This document shows positions 1 through 14,057 of a stretch of 64,000 bases of DNA, in pieces. Each line of letters begins with the position of its first letter. Position 1 is the stretch's first letter. The notes under the pieces were generated by a model. The model saw only the letters and a list, made by a program, of their open reading frames with translations. It ran no database searches and had not been told where the DNA came from. This DNA is from Archivesica marissinica (Eukaryota > Mollusca > Bivalvia > Venerida > Vesicomyidae), in assembly GCA_014843695.1 (NCBI GenBank), contig CM026402.1, positions 20,192,396-20,256,395 on the forward strand, in the 5' to 3' direction. A program made the position numbers and the translations under genes.

Positions 1-3000
1 TACAATATACGTTATGGAGGCGCCTAACATGTACAACATACGTTATGGAGGCCCCTCACATGTACAACATACGTTATGGAGGCCCCTCACATGTACAATA
101 TACGTTATGGAGGCCCCTCACATGTACAACATACGTTATGGAGGACCTCACATGTACAACATACGTTATGGAGGCCCTCACATGTACAACATACGTTATG
201 GAGGCCCCTCACATGTACAACATACGTTATGGAGGCCCCTCACATGTACAACATACGTTATGGAGGCCCCTCACATGTACAACATACGTTATGGAGGCCC
301 CTCACATGTACAACATACGTTATGGAGGCCCCTCACATGTACAACATACGTTATGGAGGCCCCTCACATGTACAACATACGTTATGGAGGCCCCTCACAT
401 GTACAACATACGTTATGGAGGACCTCACATGTACAACATACGTTATGGAGGCCTCACATGTACAACATACGTTATGGAGGCCCCTCACATGTACAACATA
501 CGTTATGGAGGCCCCTCACATGTACAACATACGTTATGGAGGCCCCTCACATGTACAACATACGTTATGGAGGCCCCTCACATGTACAACATACGTTATG
601 GAGCCCCTCACATGTACAACATACGTTATGGAGGCCCCTCACATGTACAACATACGTTATGGAGGCCCCTCACATGTACAACATACGTTATGGAGGGCCT
701 AACATGTACAACATACGTTATGGAGGACCTCACATGTACAACATACGTTATGGAGGCCCCTCACATGTACAACATACGTTATGGAAGCCCCTCACATGTA
801 CAACAGACGTTATGGAGGCCCCTCACATGTACAACATACGTTATGGAGGCCCCTCACATGTACAACATACGTTATGGAGGCCCCTCACATGTACAACATA
901 CGTTATGGAGGCCCCTCACATGTACAACATACGTTATGGAGGCCCCTCACATGTACAACATACGTTATGGAGGCCCCTCACATGTACAACATACGTTATG
1001 GAGGACCTCACATGTACAACATACGTTATGGAGGCCCCTCACATGTACAACATACGTTATGGAGGCCCCTCACATGTACAACATACGTTATGGAGGACCT
1101 CACATGTACAACATACGTTATGGAGGCCCCTCACATGTACAACATACGTTATGGAGGCCCCTCACATGTACAACATACGTTATGGAGGCCCCTCACATGT
1201 ACAACATACGTTATGGGGGCCCTCACATGTACAACATACGTTATGGAGGCCCTCACATGTACAAACTATGAGGCCCCTCACATGTACAACATACGTTATG
1301 GAGCCCCTCACATGTACAACATACGTTATGGAGGCCCCTCACATGTACAACATACGTTATGGAGGACCTCACATGTACAACATACGTTATGGAGGCCCTC
1401 ACATGTACAACATACGTTATGGAGGCCCCTCACATGTACAACATACGTTATGGAGGCCCCTCACATGTACAACATACGTTATGGAGGACCTCACATGTAC
1501 AACATACGTTATGGAGGCCCCTCACATGTACAACATACGTTATGGAGGCCCCTCACATGTACAACAACGTTATGAACCCCTCACATGTACAACATACGTT
1601 ATGGAGGCCCCTCACATGTACAACATACGTTATGGAGGCCCCTCACATGTACAACATACGTTATGGAGGCCCCTCACATGTACAACATACGTTATGGAGG
1701 CCCCTCACATGTACAACATACGTTATGGAGGCCCCTCACATGTACAACATACGTTATGGAGGCCCCTCACATGTACAACATACGTTATGGAGGCCCCTCA
1801 CATGTACAACAGACGTTATGGAGGCCCCTCACATGTACAACATACGTTATGGAGGCCCCTCACATGTACAACATACGTTATGGAGGCCCCTCACATGTAC
1901 AATATACGTTAGGGAGGCCCCTCACATGTACAACATACGTTATGGAGGCCCCTCACATGTACACTATACGCTATGGAGGCCACTCACATGTACAATATAC
2001 GTTATGGAGGACCTCACATATACAACATACGTTATGGAGGGCCCTCACATGTACAACATACGTTATGGAGGACCTCACATGTACAACATACCTTATGGAG
2101 GCCCCTAACATGTACAACATACGTTATGGAGGCCCCTCACATGTACAACATACGTTATGGAGGACCCTCACATGTACAACATACGTTATGGAGGGCCCTC
2201 ACATGTACAACATACGTTATGGAGGCCTCTCACATGTACAATATACGTTATGGAGGCGCCTCACATGTACAACATACGCTATGGAGGCCCCTCACATGTA
2301 CAATATACGTTATGGAGGCCCCTCACATGTACAACATACGTTATGGAGGCCCCTCACATGTACAATATACGTTATGGAGGCCCCTCACATGTACAACATA
2401 CGCTATGGAGGCCCCTCAAATGTACAACATACGTTATGGAGGCCCTCACATGTACAACATACGTTATGGAGGACCCTCATATGTACAACATACGTTATGG
2501 AGGCCCTCACATGTACAACATACGTTATGGAGGACCCTCATATGTACAACATACGTTATGGAGGCCCCTCACATGTACAACATACGTTATGGAGGCCCCT
2601 CATATGTACAACATACGTTATGGAGGCCCCTCACATGTACAACAGCACCTCACCTGTACAACATACGTTATGGAGGCTCTCACATGTACAACATACGTTA
2701 TGGAGGCCCCTCACATGTACAACATACGTTATGGAGGACCTCACATGTACAACATACGTTATGGAGGCCCCTCACATGTACAACAAACGTTATGGAGGCC
2801 CCTCACATGTACAACAGACGTTATGGAGGCCCCTCACATGTACAACAAACGTTATGGAGGCCCCTCACGTGTACAACATACGTTATGGAGGCCCCTCACA
2901 TGTACAACATACGTTATGGAGGACCTAACATGTACAACATACGTTATGGAGGACCAAACATGTACAACAGCCCCTCACATGTACAACATAAGTTATGGAG

Positions 3001-6000
3001 GCACCTCACATGTACAACATACGTTATGGAGGCACCTCACATGTACAACAGACGTTATGGAGGCCCCTCACATGTACAACATACGTTACGGAGGCCCCTC
3101 ACATGCACAACATACGCTATGGAGGCCCCTCACATGTACAATATACGTTATGGAGGCCCCTCACATGTACAACATACGCTATGGAGGCCCCTCACATGTA
3201 CAACATACGTTATGGAGGCCCTTCACATGTACAACAGACGTTATGGAGGCCCCTCACATGTACAACATACGTTATGGAGGCCCCTCACATGTACAACATA
3301 CGTTATGGAGGCCCCTCACATGTACAACATACGTTATGGAGCCCCCTCACATGTACAACATACGTTATGGAGGGCCCTCACATGTACAACATACGTTATG
3401 GAGGCCCCTCACATGTATAATATACGTTATGGAGGCCCTCACATGTACAACATACGCTATGGAGGCCCCTCACATGTACAATATACGTTATGGAGGCCCC
3501 TCACATGTATAACATACGTTATGGAGGCCCCTCACATGTACAATATACGTTATGGAGGCCCCTCACATGTACAACATACGTTATGGGGGCCCCTCACATG
3601 TACAACATACGCTATGGAGGCCCCTCATATGTACAACATACGTTATGGAGGACCTCACATGTACAACATACGTTATGGAGGACCCTCATATGTACAACAT
3701 ACGTTATGGAGGCCCCTCACATGTACAACAGCCCCTCACCTGTACAACATACGTTATGGAGGCCCCTCACATGTACAACATACGTTATGGAGGCCCCTCA
3801 CATGTACAACATACGTTATGGAGGACCTCACATGTACAACATACGTTATGGAGGCCCCTCACATGTACAACAAACGTTATGGAGGCCCCTCACATGTACA
3901 ACATACGTTATGGAAGCCCCACACATGTACAACAGACGTTATGGAGGCCCTTCACATGTACAACAAACGTTATGGAGGCCCCTCACGTGTACAACATACG
4001 TTATGGAGGCCCCTCACATGTACAACATACGTTATGGAGGACCTAACATGTACAACATACGTTATGGAGGACCTAACATGTACAACAGCCCCTCACATGT
4101 ACAACCTACGTTATGGAGGCCCCTCACATGTACAACATACGTTATGGAGGCACCTCACATGTACAACAGACGTTATGGAGGCCCCTCACATGTACAACAT
4201 ACGTTATGGAGGCCCCTCACATGTACAACATACGCTATGGAGGCCCCTCACATGTACAATATACGTTATGGAGGCCCCTCACATGTACAACATACGTTAT
4301 GGAGGCCCCTCACATGTACAACATACGTTATGGAGGCCCCTCACATGTACAACAGACGTTATGGAGGCCCCTCACATGTACAACATACGTTATGGAGGCC
4401 CCTCACATGTACAACATACGTTATGGAGGCCCCTCACATGTACAACATACGTTATGGAGCCCCCTCACATGTACAACATACGTTATGGAGGACCTCACAT
4501 GTACAACAGCCCCTCACATGTACAACATACGTTATGGAGGCCTCTCACATGTACAACATACGTTATGGAGGCCCCTCACATGTACAACATACTTTATGGA
4601 GGCCCCTCACATGTACAACATACGTTATGGGGGCACCTCACATGAACAACATACGTTATGGAGGACATAACATGTACAACATACGTTATGGAGGCCCCTC
4701 ACATGTACAACATACGCTATGGAGGCCCCTCACATGTACAATATACGCTATGGAGGCGCCTAACATGTACAACATACGTTATGGAGGGCCCTCACATGTA
4801 CAACATACGTTATGGAGGCCCCTCACATGTACAATATACGTTATGGAGGCCCCTCACATGTACAACATACGTTATGGAGGACCTCACATGTACAACATAC
4901 GTTATGGAGGCCCTCACATGTACAACATACGTTATGGAGGCCCCTCACATGTACAATATACGTTACGGAGGCCCCTCACATGTACAACATACGTTATGGA
5001 GGGCCCTCACATGTACACCAAACGTTATGGAGGCCCCTCACATGTACAACAGACGTTATGGACGCCCCTCACATGTACAACATACGTTATGGAGGCCCCT
5101 CACATGTACAACATACGTTATGGAGGCCCCTCACATGTACAACATACGTTATGGAGGACCTAACATGTACAACATACGTTATGGAGGACCTAACATGTAC
5201 AACACCCTCACATGTACAACATACGTTATGGAGGCCCCTCACATGTATAACATACGTTATGGAGGCCCCTCACATGTACAACATACGTTATGGAAACCCC
5301 ACACATGTACAACATACGTTATGGAGGCCCCTCACATGTACAACAGACGTTATGGACGCCCCTCACATGTACAACATACGTTATGGAGGCCCCTCACATG
5401 TACAACATACGTTATGGAGGCCCCTCACATGTACAACATACGTTATGGAGGGCCTAACATGTACAACATACGTTATGGAGGACCTCACATGTACAACATA
5501 CGTTATGGAGGCCCCTCACATGTACAACATACGTTATGGAAGCCCCTCACATGTACAACAGACGTTATGGAGGCCCCTCACATGTACAACATACGTTATG
5601 GAGGCCCCTCACATGTACAACATACGTTATGGAGGCCCCTCACATGTACAACATACGTTATGGAGGCCCCTCACATGTACAACATACGCTATGGAGGCCC
5701 CTCACATGTACAATATACGTTATGGAGGCGCCTAACATGTACAACATACGTTATGGAGGGCCCTCACATGTACAACATACGTTATGGAGGCCCCTCACAT
5801 GTACAATATACGTTATGGAGGCCCCTCACATGTACAACATACGTTATGGAGGACCTCACATGTACAACATACGTTATGGAGGCCCCTCACATGTACAACA
5901 TACGTTATGGAGGCCCCTCACATGTACAACATACGTTATGGAGGCCCCTCAGATGTACAACATACGTTATGGAGGGCCCTCACATGTACAACATACGTTA

Positions 6001-8809
6001 TGGAGGCCCCTCACATGTACAATACACGTTATGGAGGCGCCTCACATGTACAACATACGCTATGGAGGCCCTCACATGTACAACATACGTTATGGAGGCC
6101 CCTCACATGTACAACATACGTTTTGGAGGACCTCACATGTACAACATACGTTATGGAGGACCCTCATATGTACAACATACGTTATGGAGGCCCCTCACAT
6201 GTACAACATACGTTATGGAGGCCCCTCACATGTACAACATACGTTATGGAGGACCTCACATGTACAACATACGTTATGGAGGCCCCTCACATGTACAACA
6301 AACGTTATGGAGGCCCCTCACATGTACAACAGACGTTATGCATACCCCTCACATGTACAATATACGTTATGGAGGCCCCTTACATGTACAACATACGTTA
6401 TGGGAGCCCCTCACATGTACAACAGACGTTATGGAGGCCCCTCACATGTACAACATACGTTATGGAGGACCCTCACATGTACAACATACGTTATGGAAGC
6501 CTCTCACATGTACAACAGACGTTATGGAGGCCCCTCACATGTACAACAAACGTTATGGAGGCCCCTCACATGTACAACAGACGTTATGGAAGCCCCTCAC
6601 ATGTACACCATACGTTATGGAGGCCCCTCACATGTACAACATACGTTATGGAGGCCCCTCACATGTACAACATACGTTATGGAGGACCTAACATGTACAA
6701 CATACGTTATGGAGGCCCCTCACATGTACAACAGCCCCTCACATGTACAACACACGTTATGGAGGCCCCTCACATGTATAACAAACGTTATGGAGGCCCC
6801 TCACATGTACACCATACGCTATGGAAGCCCCTCACATGTACAACAGACGTTATGGAGGCCCCTCACATGTACAACATACGTTATGGAGGCCCCTCACATG
6901 TACAACATACGATATGGAAGCCCCACACATGTACAACATACGTTATGGAGGCCCCTCACATGTACAACAGACGTTATGGAGGCCCCTCACATGTATAACA
7001 TACGTTATGGAGGCCCCTCACATGTACAACATACGTTATGGAGGCCCCTCACATGTACAACATACGTTATGGAGGACCTCAAATGTACAACATACGTTAT
7101 GGAGGACCCTCATATGTACAACATACGTTATGGAGGCCCCTCACATGTACAACAGCCCCTCACATGTACAACATACGTTATGGAGGCCCCTCACATGTAC
7201 AACATACGTTATGGAGGCCCCTCACATGTACAACATACGTTATGGAGGACCTCACATGTACAGCATACGTTATGGAGGCCCCTCACATGTACAACAAACG
7301 TTATGGAGGCCCCTCACATGTACAACAGACGTTATACATACCCCTCACATGTACAATATACGTTATGGAGGCCCCTCACATGTACAACATACGTTATGGG
7401 AGCCCCTCACATGTACAACATACGTTATGGAGGCCCCTCACATGTACAACATACGTTATGGAGGACCCTCACATGTACAACATACGTTATGGAAGCCCCT
7501 CACATGTACAACAGACGTTATGGAGGCCCCTCACATGTACACCAAACGTTATGGAGGCCCCTCACATGTACAACAGACGTTATGGAGCCCCTCACATGTA
7601 CAACATACGTTATGGAGGCCCCTCACATGCACAACATACGTTATGGAGGCCCCTCACATGTACAACATACGTTATGGAGGACCTAACATGTACAACATAC
7701 GTTATGGAGGCCCCTCACATGTACAAAGCCCCCACATGTACAACAAACGTTATGGAGGCCCCTCACATGTACAACATACGTTATGGAGGCCCCTCACATG
7801 TACAACAGACGTTATGGAGCCCCTCACATGTACAACATACGTTATGAGGCCCCTCACATGGACAACATACGTTATGGAGGCCCCTCACATGTACAACATA
7901 CGTTATGGAGGCCTAACATGTACAACATACGTTATGGAGGACCTCACATGTAACATACGTTATGGAGGCCCCTCACATGTACAACATACGTTATGGAAGC
8001 CCCTCACATGTACAACAGACGTTATGGAGGCCCCTCACATGTACAACATACGTTATGGAGGCCCCTCACATGTACAACATACGTTATGGAGGCCCCTCAC
8101 ATGTACAACATACGTTATGGAGGCACCTCACATATACAACAACGTTATGGAGGCCCCTCAATGTACAACAGCCCCTCACATGTACAACATACGTTATGGA
8201 GGCACCTCACATGTACAACATACGTTATGGAGGCCCTCACATGTACAACATACGTTATGGAGGCCCCTCACATGTACAACATACGTTATGGAGGCCCCTC
8301 ACATGTACAACATACGTTATGGAGGCCCCTCACATGTACAACATACGTTATGGAGGACCTCACATGTACAACATACGTTATGGAGGCCCCTCACATGTAC
8401 AACATACGTTATGGAGGCACCTCACATGTACAACATACGTTATGGAGGCCCCTCACATGTACAACATACGTTATGGAGGCCCCTCACATGTACAACATAC
8501 GTTATGGAGGCCCCTCACATGTACAATATACGTTATGGAGGCCCCTCACATGTACAACATACGTTATGGAGGCCCCTCACATGTACACTATACGTTATGG
8601 AGGCCCCTCACATGTACAACATACGTTATGGAGGACCTCACATATACAACATACGTTATGGAGGCCCCTCACATGTACAACATACGTTATGGAGGACCTC
8701 ACATGTACAACATACGTTATGGAGGCCCCTCACATGTACAACATACGTTATGGAGGCCCCTCACATGTACAACATACGTTATGGAGGACCCTCACATGTA
8801 CAACATACG
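1..8809. repeat. 31-bp satellite array
   Basis: About 280 head-to-tail copies of a 31-bp unit built around CATGTACAACATACGTTATG followed by GAGGCCCCTCA. Shorter 29-30 bp units (GAGGACCTCA, GAGGCCCTCA) are scattered throughout, and recurrent substitutions (ACAGACG, ATATACG, TACGCTATGG) mark local sub-families. The plus strand reads open in all three frames for up to about 1,000 codons because the unit has no stop codon and 31 is not a multiple of 3. One- and two-base unit length changes shift the frame constantly, so this is not a coding sequence. The array runs off the left edge and into the gap, so its true length is unknown. Confidence 0.97.
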
Positions 8810-9809
8810 NNNNNNNNNNNNNNNNNNNNNNNNNNNNNNNNNNNNNNNNNNNNNNNNNNNNNNNNNNNNNNNNNNNNNNNNNNNNNNNNNNNNNNNNNNN
8901 NNNNNNNNNNNNNNNNNNNNNNNNNNNNNNNNNNNNNNNNNNNNNNNNNNNNNNNNNNNNNNNNNNNNNNNNNNNNNNNNNNNNNNNNNNNNNNNNNNNN
9001 NNNNNNNNNNNNNNNNNNNNNNNNNNNNNNNNNNNNNNNNNNNNNNNNNNNNNNNNNNNNNNNNNNNNNNNNNNNNNNNNNNNNNNNNNNNNNNNNNNNN
9101 NNNNNNNNNNNNNNNNNNNNNNNNNNNNNNNNNNNNNNNNNNNNNNNNNNNNNNNNNNNNNNNNNNNNNNNNNNNNNNNNNNNNNNNNNNNNNNNNNNNN
9201 NNNNNNNNNNNNNNNNNNNNNNNNNNNNNNNNNNNNNNNNNNNNNNNNNNNNNNNNNNNNNNNNNNNNNNNNNNNNNNNNNNNNNNNNNNNNNNNNNNNN
9301 NNNNNNNNNNNNNNNNNNNNNNNNNNNNNNNNNNNNNNNNNNNNNNNNNNNNNNNNNNNNNNNNNNNNNNNNNNNNNNNNNNNNNNNNNNNNNNNNNNNN
9401 NNNNNNNNNNNNNNNNNNNNNNNNNNNNNNNNNNNNNNNNNNNNNNNNNNNNNNNNNNNNNNNNNNNNNNNNNNNNNNNNNNNNNNNNNNNNNNNNNNNN
9501 NNNNNNNNNNNNNNNNNNNNNNNNNNNNNNNNNNNNNNNNNNNNNNNNNNNNNNNNNNNNNNNNNNNNNNNNNNNNNNNNNNNNNNNNNNNNNNNNNNNN
9601 NNNNNNNNNNNNNNNNNNNNNNNNNNNNNNNNNNNNNNNNNNNNNNNNNNNNNNNNNNNNNNNNNNNNNNNNNNNNNNNNNNNNNNNNNNNNNNNNNNNN
9701 NNNNNNNNNNNNNNNNNNNNNNNNNNNNNNNNNNNNNNNNNNNNNNNNNNNNNNNNNNNNNNNNNNNNNNNNNNNNNNNNNNNNNNNNNNNNNNNNNNNN
9801 NNNNNNNNN
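8810..9809. other. assembly gap (1,000 N)
   Basis: Exactly 1,000 N, a conventional placeholder length. The left edge is mid-unit in the 31-bp satellite and the right edge is unique sequence, so the gap hides the end of the array and an unknown amount of DNA. Confidence 0.99.
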
Positions 9810-10216
9810 ACAGATCATGACAAGCCCTATGACTGTAAGAGCATTTGCAAACGAAAGTAAATATATTTATAGATATCAGTATTCATATTTCTACACAATA
9901 TGCATGCATAAACAAAATATTCTCACTGAAAACGTAGATTTAATGCGAAAAACCTGAATCCAAACATGATTCATCCATTACATGGCTTGTGGCAATGCAT
10001 AAGGGAAGTTCAGCCTATTTTGCAGATTCCCAATATGTTTTATTATACATTTGACCTCTATTAAGCAACCACCTGTGCTAAGCAGCCATTTTGTATGATT
10101 CCCTTGACTGGCTGCTTAAGACAGATTTGACTGTAAAATCAAATTGAAAGATTTAGATGTTATACTAGTCTGAATGAGGTGGAATAATATTTATAAATGA
10201 CAATATACTAATAAAA
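9810..10216. other. non-coding AT-rich sequence
   Basis: No gene, exon or repeat is recognisable. Short open frames here lack codon structure or homology that I can name. Confidence 0.6.
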
Positions 10217-10650
10217 AAAAAGAAAGTGTGCACTTGGTTAGAGGGAAAATTATATACTTATATTCACAGGTAAAACAGTGTTAACCCTTTCAACACCAAG
10301 TAACTCACATGGACTGGTCCATGATATTCATAAACCAATAAATGAATCAGAAAATCACATTTGTACAAGTTCATTTATCAAAATGGGTAATTATGTCTAA
10401 AAATAGTCATATCACTGGCAACAAGTGCAGATCCTGATGAGATGGCTCGTCACGAGCCGGCTCATCTGGATCTACACTTTTTGTAAGCCTATTTAGAGGT
10501 CTGTGGTGTTGAAAGGGTTAAATTTCAATTAAAAGTAAAACATTTTGTAGCCAATACATTTTTGCACATTTTGATACTAAATTTTCCTATTTATTGCTTC
10601 TATATATAAGTATAAAATTTTCCCTCTAACCAAGTGAACACTTTCTTTTT
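10217..10650. mobile_element. fold-back element with 43-bp inverted arms, MITE-1 nested inside
   Basis: Arms at about 10217-10263 and 10605-10650 are inverted copies of each other: GAAAGTGTGCACTTGGTTAG on the left, CTAACCAAGTGAACACTTTC on the right, continuing into AT-rich sequence with only a few mismatches. MITE-1 copy A (10281-10521) lies between them. This looks like an older non-autonomous TIR element into which MITE-1 inserted. No target duplication is evident at the outer ends, so the exact termini are uncertain. Confidence 0.55.
10281..10521. mobile_element. MITE-1 copy A, TTAA-flanked (piggyBac-like)
   Basis: A 233-bp element lies between two TTAA tetranucleotides (10281-10284 and 10518-10521). 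The termini are inverted: CCCTTTCAACACC on the left and GGTGTTGAAAGGG on the right. Inside is a palindromic centre, GCTCGTCACGAGCCGGCTCA, flanked by oppositely oriented AGTGCAGATCC/GGATCTACACT. TTAA target duplication with CCC...GGG ends is the signature of the piggyBac superfamily; assignment of this non-coding element to it is an inference. Related copies are at 11013, 11695, 14058 and 60668. Confidence 0.8.
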
Positions 10651-10768
10651 CGTGTGAGTATATATACCCACACACAATATTTTGTGTCCTCCCCACAGCT
10701 TAACACCTATTGAAGGATTTTTAAATAACTTTGGCACAATTGTATGTTCGTCACGTTGTGATGGTGTG

Positions 10769-11077
10769 CAACAGGGCACAACTTTCCCCCCTTGTTCATT
10801 CAATTAATACAATGTTTATGGAAGATCTCATTTCAACGAGGAATTATTACGAGTTTGATTAACCCTTTCAAAACTACAGACCCCTAAATAAGCTTACAAA
10901 GAGTGTAGATCCAGATGAGCCGGCAACAGGGCACAACTTCCCCCCTTGTTCATTCAATTAATACAATGTTTATGGAAGATCTCGTTTCAACGAGGAATTA
11001 TTACGAGTTTGATTAACCCTTTCAACACCACAGACCCCTAAATAAGCTTGCAAAGAGTGTAGATCCAGATGAGCCGG
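10769..11077. repeat. 154-bp tandem duplication including a MITE-1 end
   Basis: 10769-10923 and 10924-11077 are two near-identical copies, both starting CAACAGGGCACAACTT and ending GATCCAGATGAGCCGG. Each contains unique flank plus the left 60 bp of MITE-1 (TTAA at 10859 and 11013). The breakpoint lies in the MITE palindrome, so the duplication happened after the MITE inserted. The partial MITE at 10859-10923 is the by-product. Confidence 0.85.
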
Positions 11078-11255
11078 CTCATGACGAGCCATTTCATCAG
11101 GATCTGCACTTTTTGCCAGTAATATTGGTATTTTTAGAGAAAATTACCCATTTTGATAAATGAACTGGTCCAAATGTAATTTTCTTATTAATTTTATTGG
11201 TCTAATAATAGCATGCACCAGTCCATGTCAGTTACTTGGGTGTTGAATGGGTGCT
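11013..11255. mobile_element. MITE-1 copy C
   Basis: Same element as copy A in opposite orientation. It starts TTAACCCTTTCAACACC and ends GGGTGTTGAATGGG, but the right flanking TTAA has decayed. The central palindrome and the ATTACCCATTTTGATAAATG segment are conserved. Confidence 0.8.
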
Positions 11256-11694
11256 TATACTATCTTCAGTACAGCTACAACACCAGTAGAGAGTAGGCGC
11301 TTTAGATGGTAAATGCATGTTGTGTATTATGCATGTATGTGTGCCTCTTGTACTGTATGAAATCTTACTGCACAGCTCTCTAATGCAACAGGGTCAGTAT
11401 AGTGCCTCATCTACTGGCAGGATAGATATATGTAGCTATCAAGACCAGTTAATACGATTGGTTGATTCTGAGATTCGCTCTGGTTTCGACCAATGAAAAA
11501 GCTTTTTAAGACTCGAGTTTGAGGTTGGAGACAAGTTTTATGACTTCCAGGTTTGGCCAGTTTGGGTCAGCGTTGTTTATTGTAACATTTACAGATTGAC
11601 GTCAATAGAATGTTGCCGTAGAAACACAATGTATGACTAACCTGTATCTCTTGAAAGTTGTTCTTCTAAAAGATATTTACTGCATTTGTTTTGT

Positions 11695-11928
11695 TTAACC
11701 CATTCAAGCCTCTAATTAGGCTTGCAAAAAGTGTAGATCCAGATGAGCCAGTTCATGACAAGCCGTCTCATCATGATCTGCACTTTTTGCCAGTAATATT
11801 ACTATTTTTAGATAAAATTACCCATTTTGATAAATGAACTGGTCCAAATGTAATTTTCTTATTTAATTTATTTGTCTAAAAATAGCATGCACCAGTCCAT
11901 GTCAGTGACTTGGTGTTGAGTGGGTTAA
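11695..11928. mobile_element. MITE-1 copy D
   Basis: TTAA at both ends (11695-11698, 11925-11928). The left terminus is diverged (CCCATTCAAGCC); the right terminus is GGTGTTGAGTGGG. The internal GTGTAGATCCAGATGAGCC and CATGCACCAGTCCATGTCAG blocks match the other copies. Confidence 0.8.
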
Positions 11929-12028
11929 ACAGGAAAATGCTGAATATTCTATATATGTTTTCATTTTGGTGTTAGGATCATGTATAATGACTGTCTATGA
12001 TCGTCATGATCATACTGATGTATATTAA

Positions 12029-12284
12029 TCATCTTGTTGCTATGGTGATATAATGATCTAATTGCCAAGGTCATTCTGATTTGGTATTACTCTATCATCT
12101 TGTTGCTATGGTGATATAATGATCTAATTGCCAAGGTCATTCTGATTTGGTATTACTTTATCATCTTGTTGCTATAGTGATGTAATGATATGACTGTCAA
12201 GGTCATTCTAGTTTGGTAATCATTTATGATAGTGTTGCTGTGGTGATGTAATGACCAGGTCATGCTTGTATCTAATTTGGTTTA
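12029..12284. repeat. 66-bp minisatellite, about 4 units
   Basis: Units start ATCATCTTGTTGCTATGGTG at 12031, 12097 and 12163 (period 66), followed by a more diverged fourth unit. The first two are nearly identical. A degenerate fragment of the same repeat continues at about 12498, on the far side of the SINE at 12297-12484, so the SINE landed inside this array. Confidence 0.85.
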
Positions 12285-12296
12285 CATTTATCTTCT

Positions 12297-12484
12297 CCTG
12301 CTCAGGCCGTGTCTCATTTATATGAAAAAGTTGGCAGTTTCTTACGGAGGTTGGTGCACCCAAGTACTGGTTAACCGCTGGAGCCTGCCCAGGAAAGGTG
12401 TTGTTAGGTAAACTGCCCGTCGGCGATATAGCCCAAAATGGTGCTGATGCAGGCGTAAAACCCGAAATATAACATAACATAATA
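12297..12484 (+). mobile_element. SINE-C copy with 13-bp target-site duplication
   Basis: The insertion is bounded by a perfect direct repeat ACATTTATCTTCT (12284-12296 and 12485-12497). It ends in an (ATAAC)n-type tail, ATATAACATAACATAATA, which sets the orientation. Diagnostic internal sequence includes AACTGCCCGTCGGCGATATA and GGTTAACCGCTGGAGCCTGC. Related copies lie at 58220-58320 and 61327-61449 on the other strand. No clear pol III A/B boxes are visible in the head, so the promoter class is unknown. Confidence 0.85.
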
Positions 12485-12599
12485 ACATTTATCTTCTTGT
12501 TCCCATGGGTATGTTGCTAACGTAATAACATGCAAATTAAAGCCAAATGTCAAGGCCATACTTTTATATTGTTCAATTGTGGCCATAATGTACATGTGC

Positions 12600-13206
12600 T
12601 TCTATATTGAATTACTTTTGTAAATTGTAATATATGTTGTATAGCTACTATGTAGAGGTACTAGGTGGCATGTTTCTACATATGTTCTCTAAAACCTACT
12701 GCCTCTTTATAGTAAAACACGCAGGTCTACATTGGAAAGGTATACTGGCTGTGGTGCCTATTTAACTTCATGTATTAACCAATTCCCACCTAGCGGTGTC
12801 CCCGCTTATATGTTTGTTTTTGGTATAGGGTTAAAGGAGCCTGTTGCCAGATTATCATGAAACTTTTGGTTTTAGAAATACCTTTCAAGTCACTTACATT
12901 ATTGATCTTAAAAGGTTATATTACAACAAATAAATTTCCCATTAAATACTTTGTAAACACATACAGTGTTTTCATTTATTTCCAATCTTTCACTTCTTCT
13001 GATACCACATCAACTGTGTAGAGGTATGTCTACATCCCCGCAAGGGGTTCGACATTAAGAGGAAGATAGATAGTATTCAATATCACACTGAAAAATAGCA
13101 AAAATATTACAAAATGAGTGTCTAACCGTGACACCATTTACCTGTGAATGACGTCACTGTTGTGTGTTCACACACAGTATTCTTCCGCCAAATATAACAG
13201 TGTACC
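12600..13206. other. non-coding sequence, no recognised feature
   Basis: AT-rich sequence without a recognisable exon or repeat. A perfect TGACGTCA (CRE-type palindrome) occurs at 13149-13156 but has no supporting promoter context. Confidence 0.5.
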
Positions 13207-13218
13207 GCCTTCAGTTTG

Positions 13219-13510
13219 TGTGTGTTATACGTTTATTTATCATCGCTACTGGTTGCCCATATGAGCGACGCCTCCTGAAGAGATTAGTCATTTTAGATTT
13301 TTGGAGGATAGTGCAATGATACAGACAGACACTCATTCAACAGTATCTTCTGGTTATTTTACGTGCACGGTGTAAAGCACCGACACGAGACCTCGGTTTA
13401 AAGTCCCATCTGAAAGACTGTTAATTTTATTAGGATCAGATGGGGGATCGAACCTGCGATCCCTGGATTACCAGTCCAGCGTGTTAACACTGGACTACAG
13501 ATCCATATGT
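13219..13510 (-). mobile_element. SINE-A, tRNA-Thr-like head, full length with TSD
   Basis: Perfect 12-bp direct repeats GCCTTCAGTTTG flank the element (13207-13218, 13511-13522). Read on the minus strand it starts with a tRNA-like head: A box TAGTCCAGTGTTAACACG, anticodon arm with loop CTGGTAA (anticodon GGT, Thr-like), and B box GGTTCGATCCC. A roughly 190-bp body follows (GATGGGACTTTAAACCGAGG, CTTTACACCGTGCACGT, GAGGCGTCGCTCATATGGGC), with a tail GATAAATAAACGT running into CA-rich sequence. This is the commonest dispersed repeat in the window, with about nine copies. Confidence 0.9.
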
Positions 13511-14057
13511 GCCTTCAGTTTGCAACTGCCAGATGTTTTATCGCACCGTTTTCTACACAACAACTAGTCTGAAGTCTTCTCAAGTCGCATAATTTTTATC
13601 AAAAAGTGCAAAAATATAACCACTGGCTTGTCATGAAAAATGCATTTCTGACCAAACAGAAAAATGCACTATTAGTTATTAGGACTACATTCGAGTGAAC
13701 CTCTGTAATTGCGTATCTGCAGGATTGCCTTGAGATCCAAAATCGCACCGCTAACCACCTGAGCTGTTGCCGCTCACAAAATATTCCATACTGATTATCA
13801 CTAATAACTGCAGTTAAACATTACATGTATCTGCTATTTGAGTCAAGCTAATCTGTTAATAAACACTTCCATTTGTCTATGTCAATAGTTAACTAACTCA
13901 GCATGCTGGGTAAAATAAAGGCTATAAATAGTTCAAATAATTGTAGCAGACGACAATTTATTTATGTGTTTTTCTTATTTGTAGCTGAAAAATCGGGAAA
14001 TATGTCATGAAATTCCATGAGATAATTTACTATTATTCTCACTGTTAGCGTATCAAG

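Noticed and set aside
14..8800. Long plus-strand ORFs (up to about 1,000 codons) across the 31-bp satellite
   Set aside because: Open frames arise because the unit lacks stops; all three frames are open together, unit lengths vary by 1-2 bp and shift frame, and no start context or splice signals exist.
1..8809. CRISPR array interpretation of the short direct repeats
   Set aside because: Units are contiguous with no unique spacers, and the genome is eukaryotic.
12220..12595. Minus-strand ORFs of 63-86 codons
   Set aside because: They read through the SINE-C insertion and its target duplication.
13149..13156. CRE palindrome TGACGTCA as a regulatory site
   Set aside because: An 8-bp match is expected by chance at this scale, with no adjacent promoter or exon evidence.
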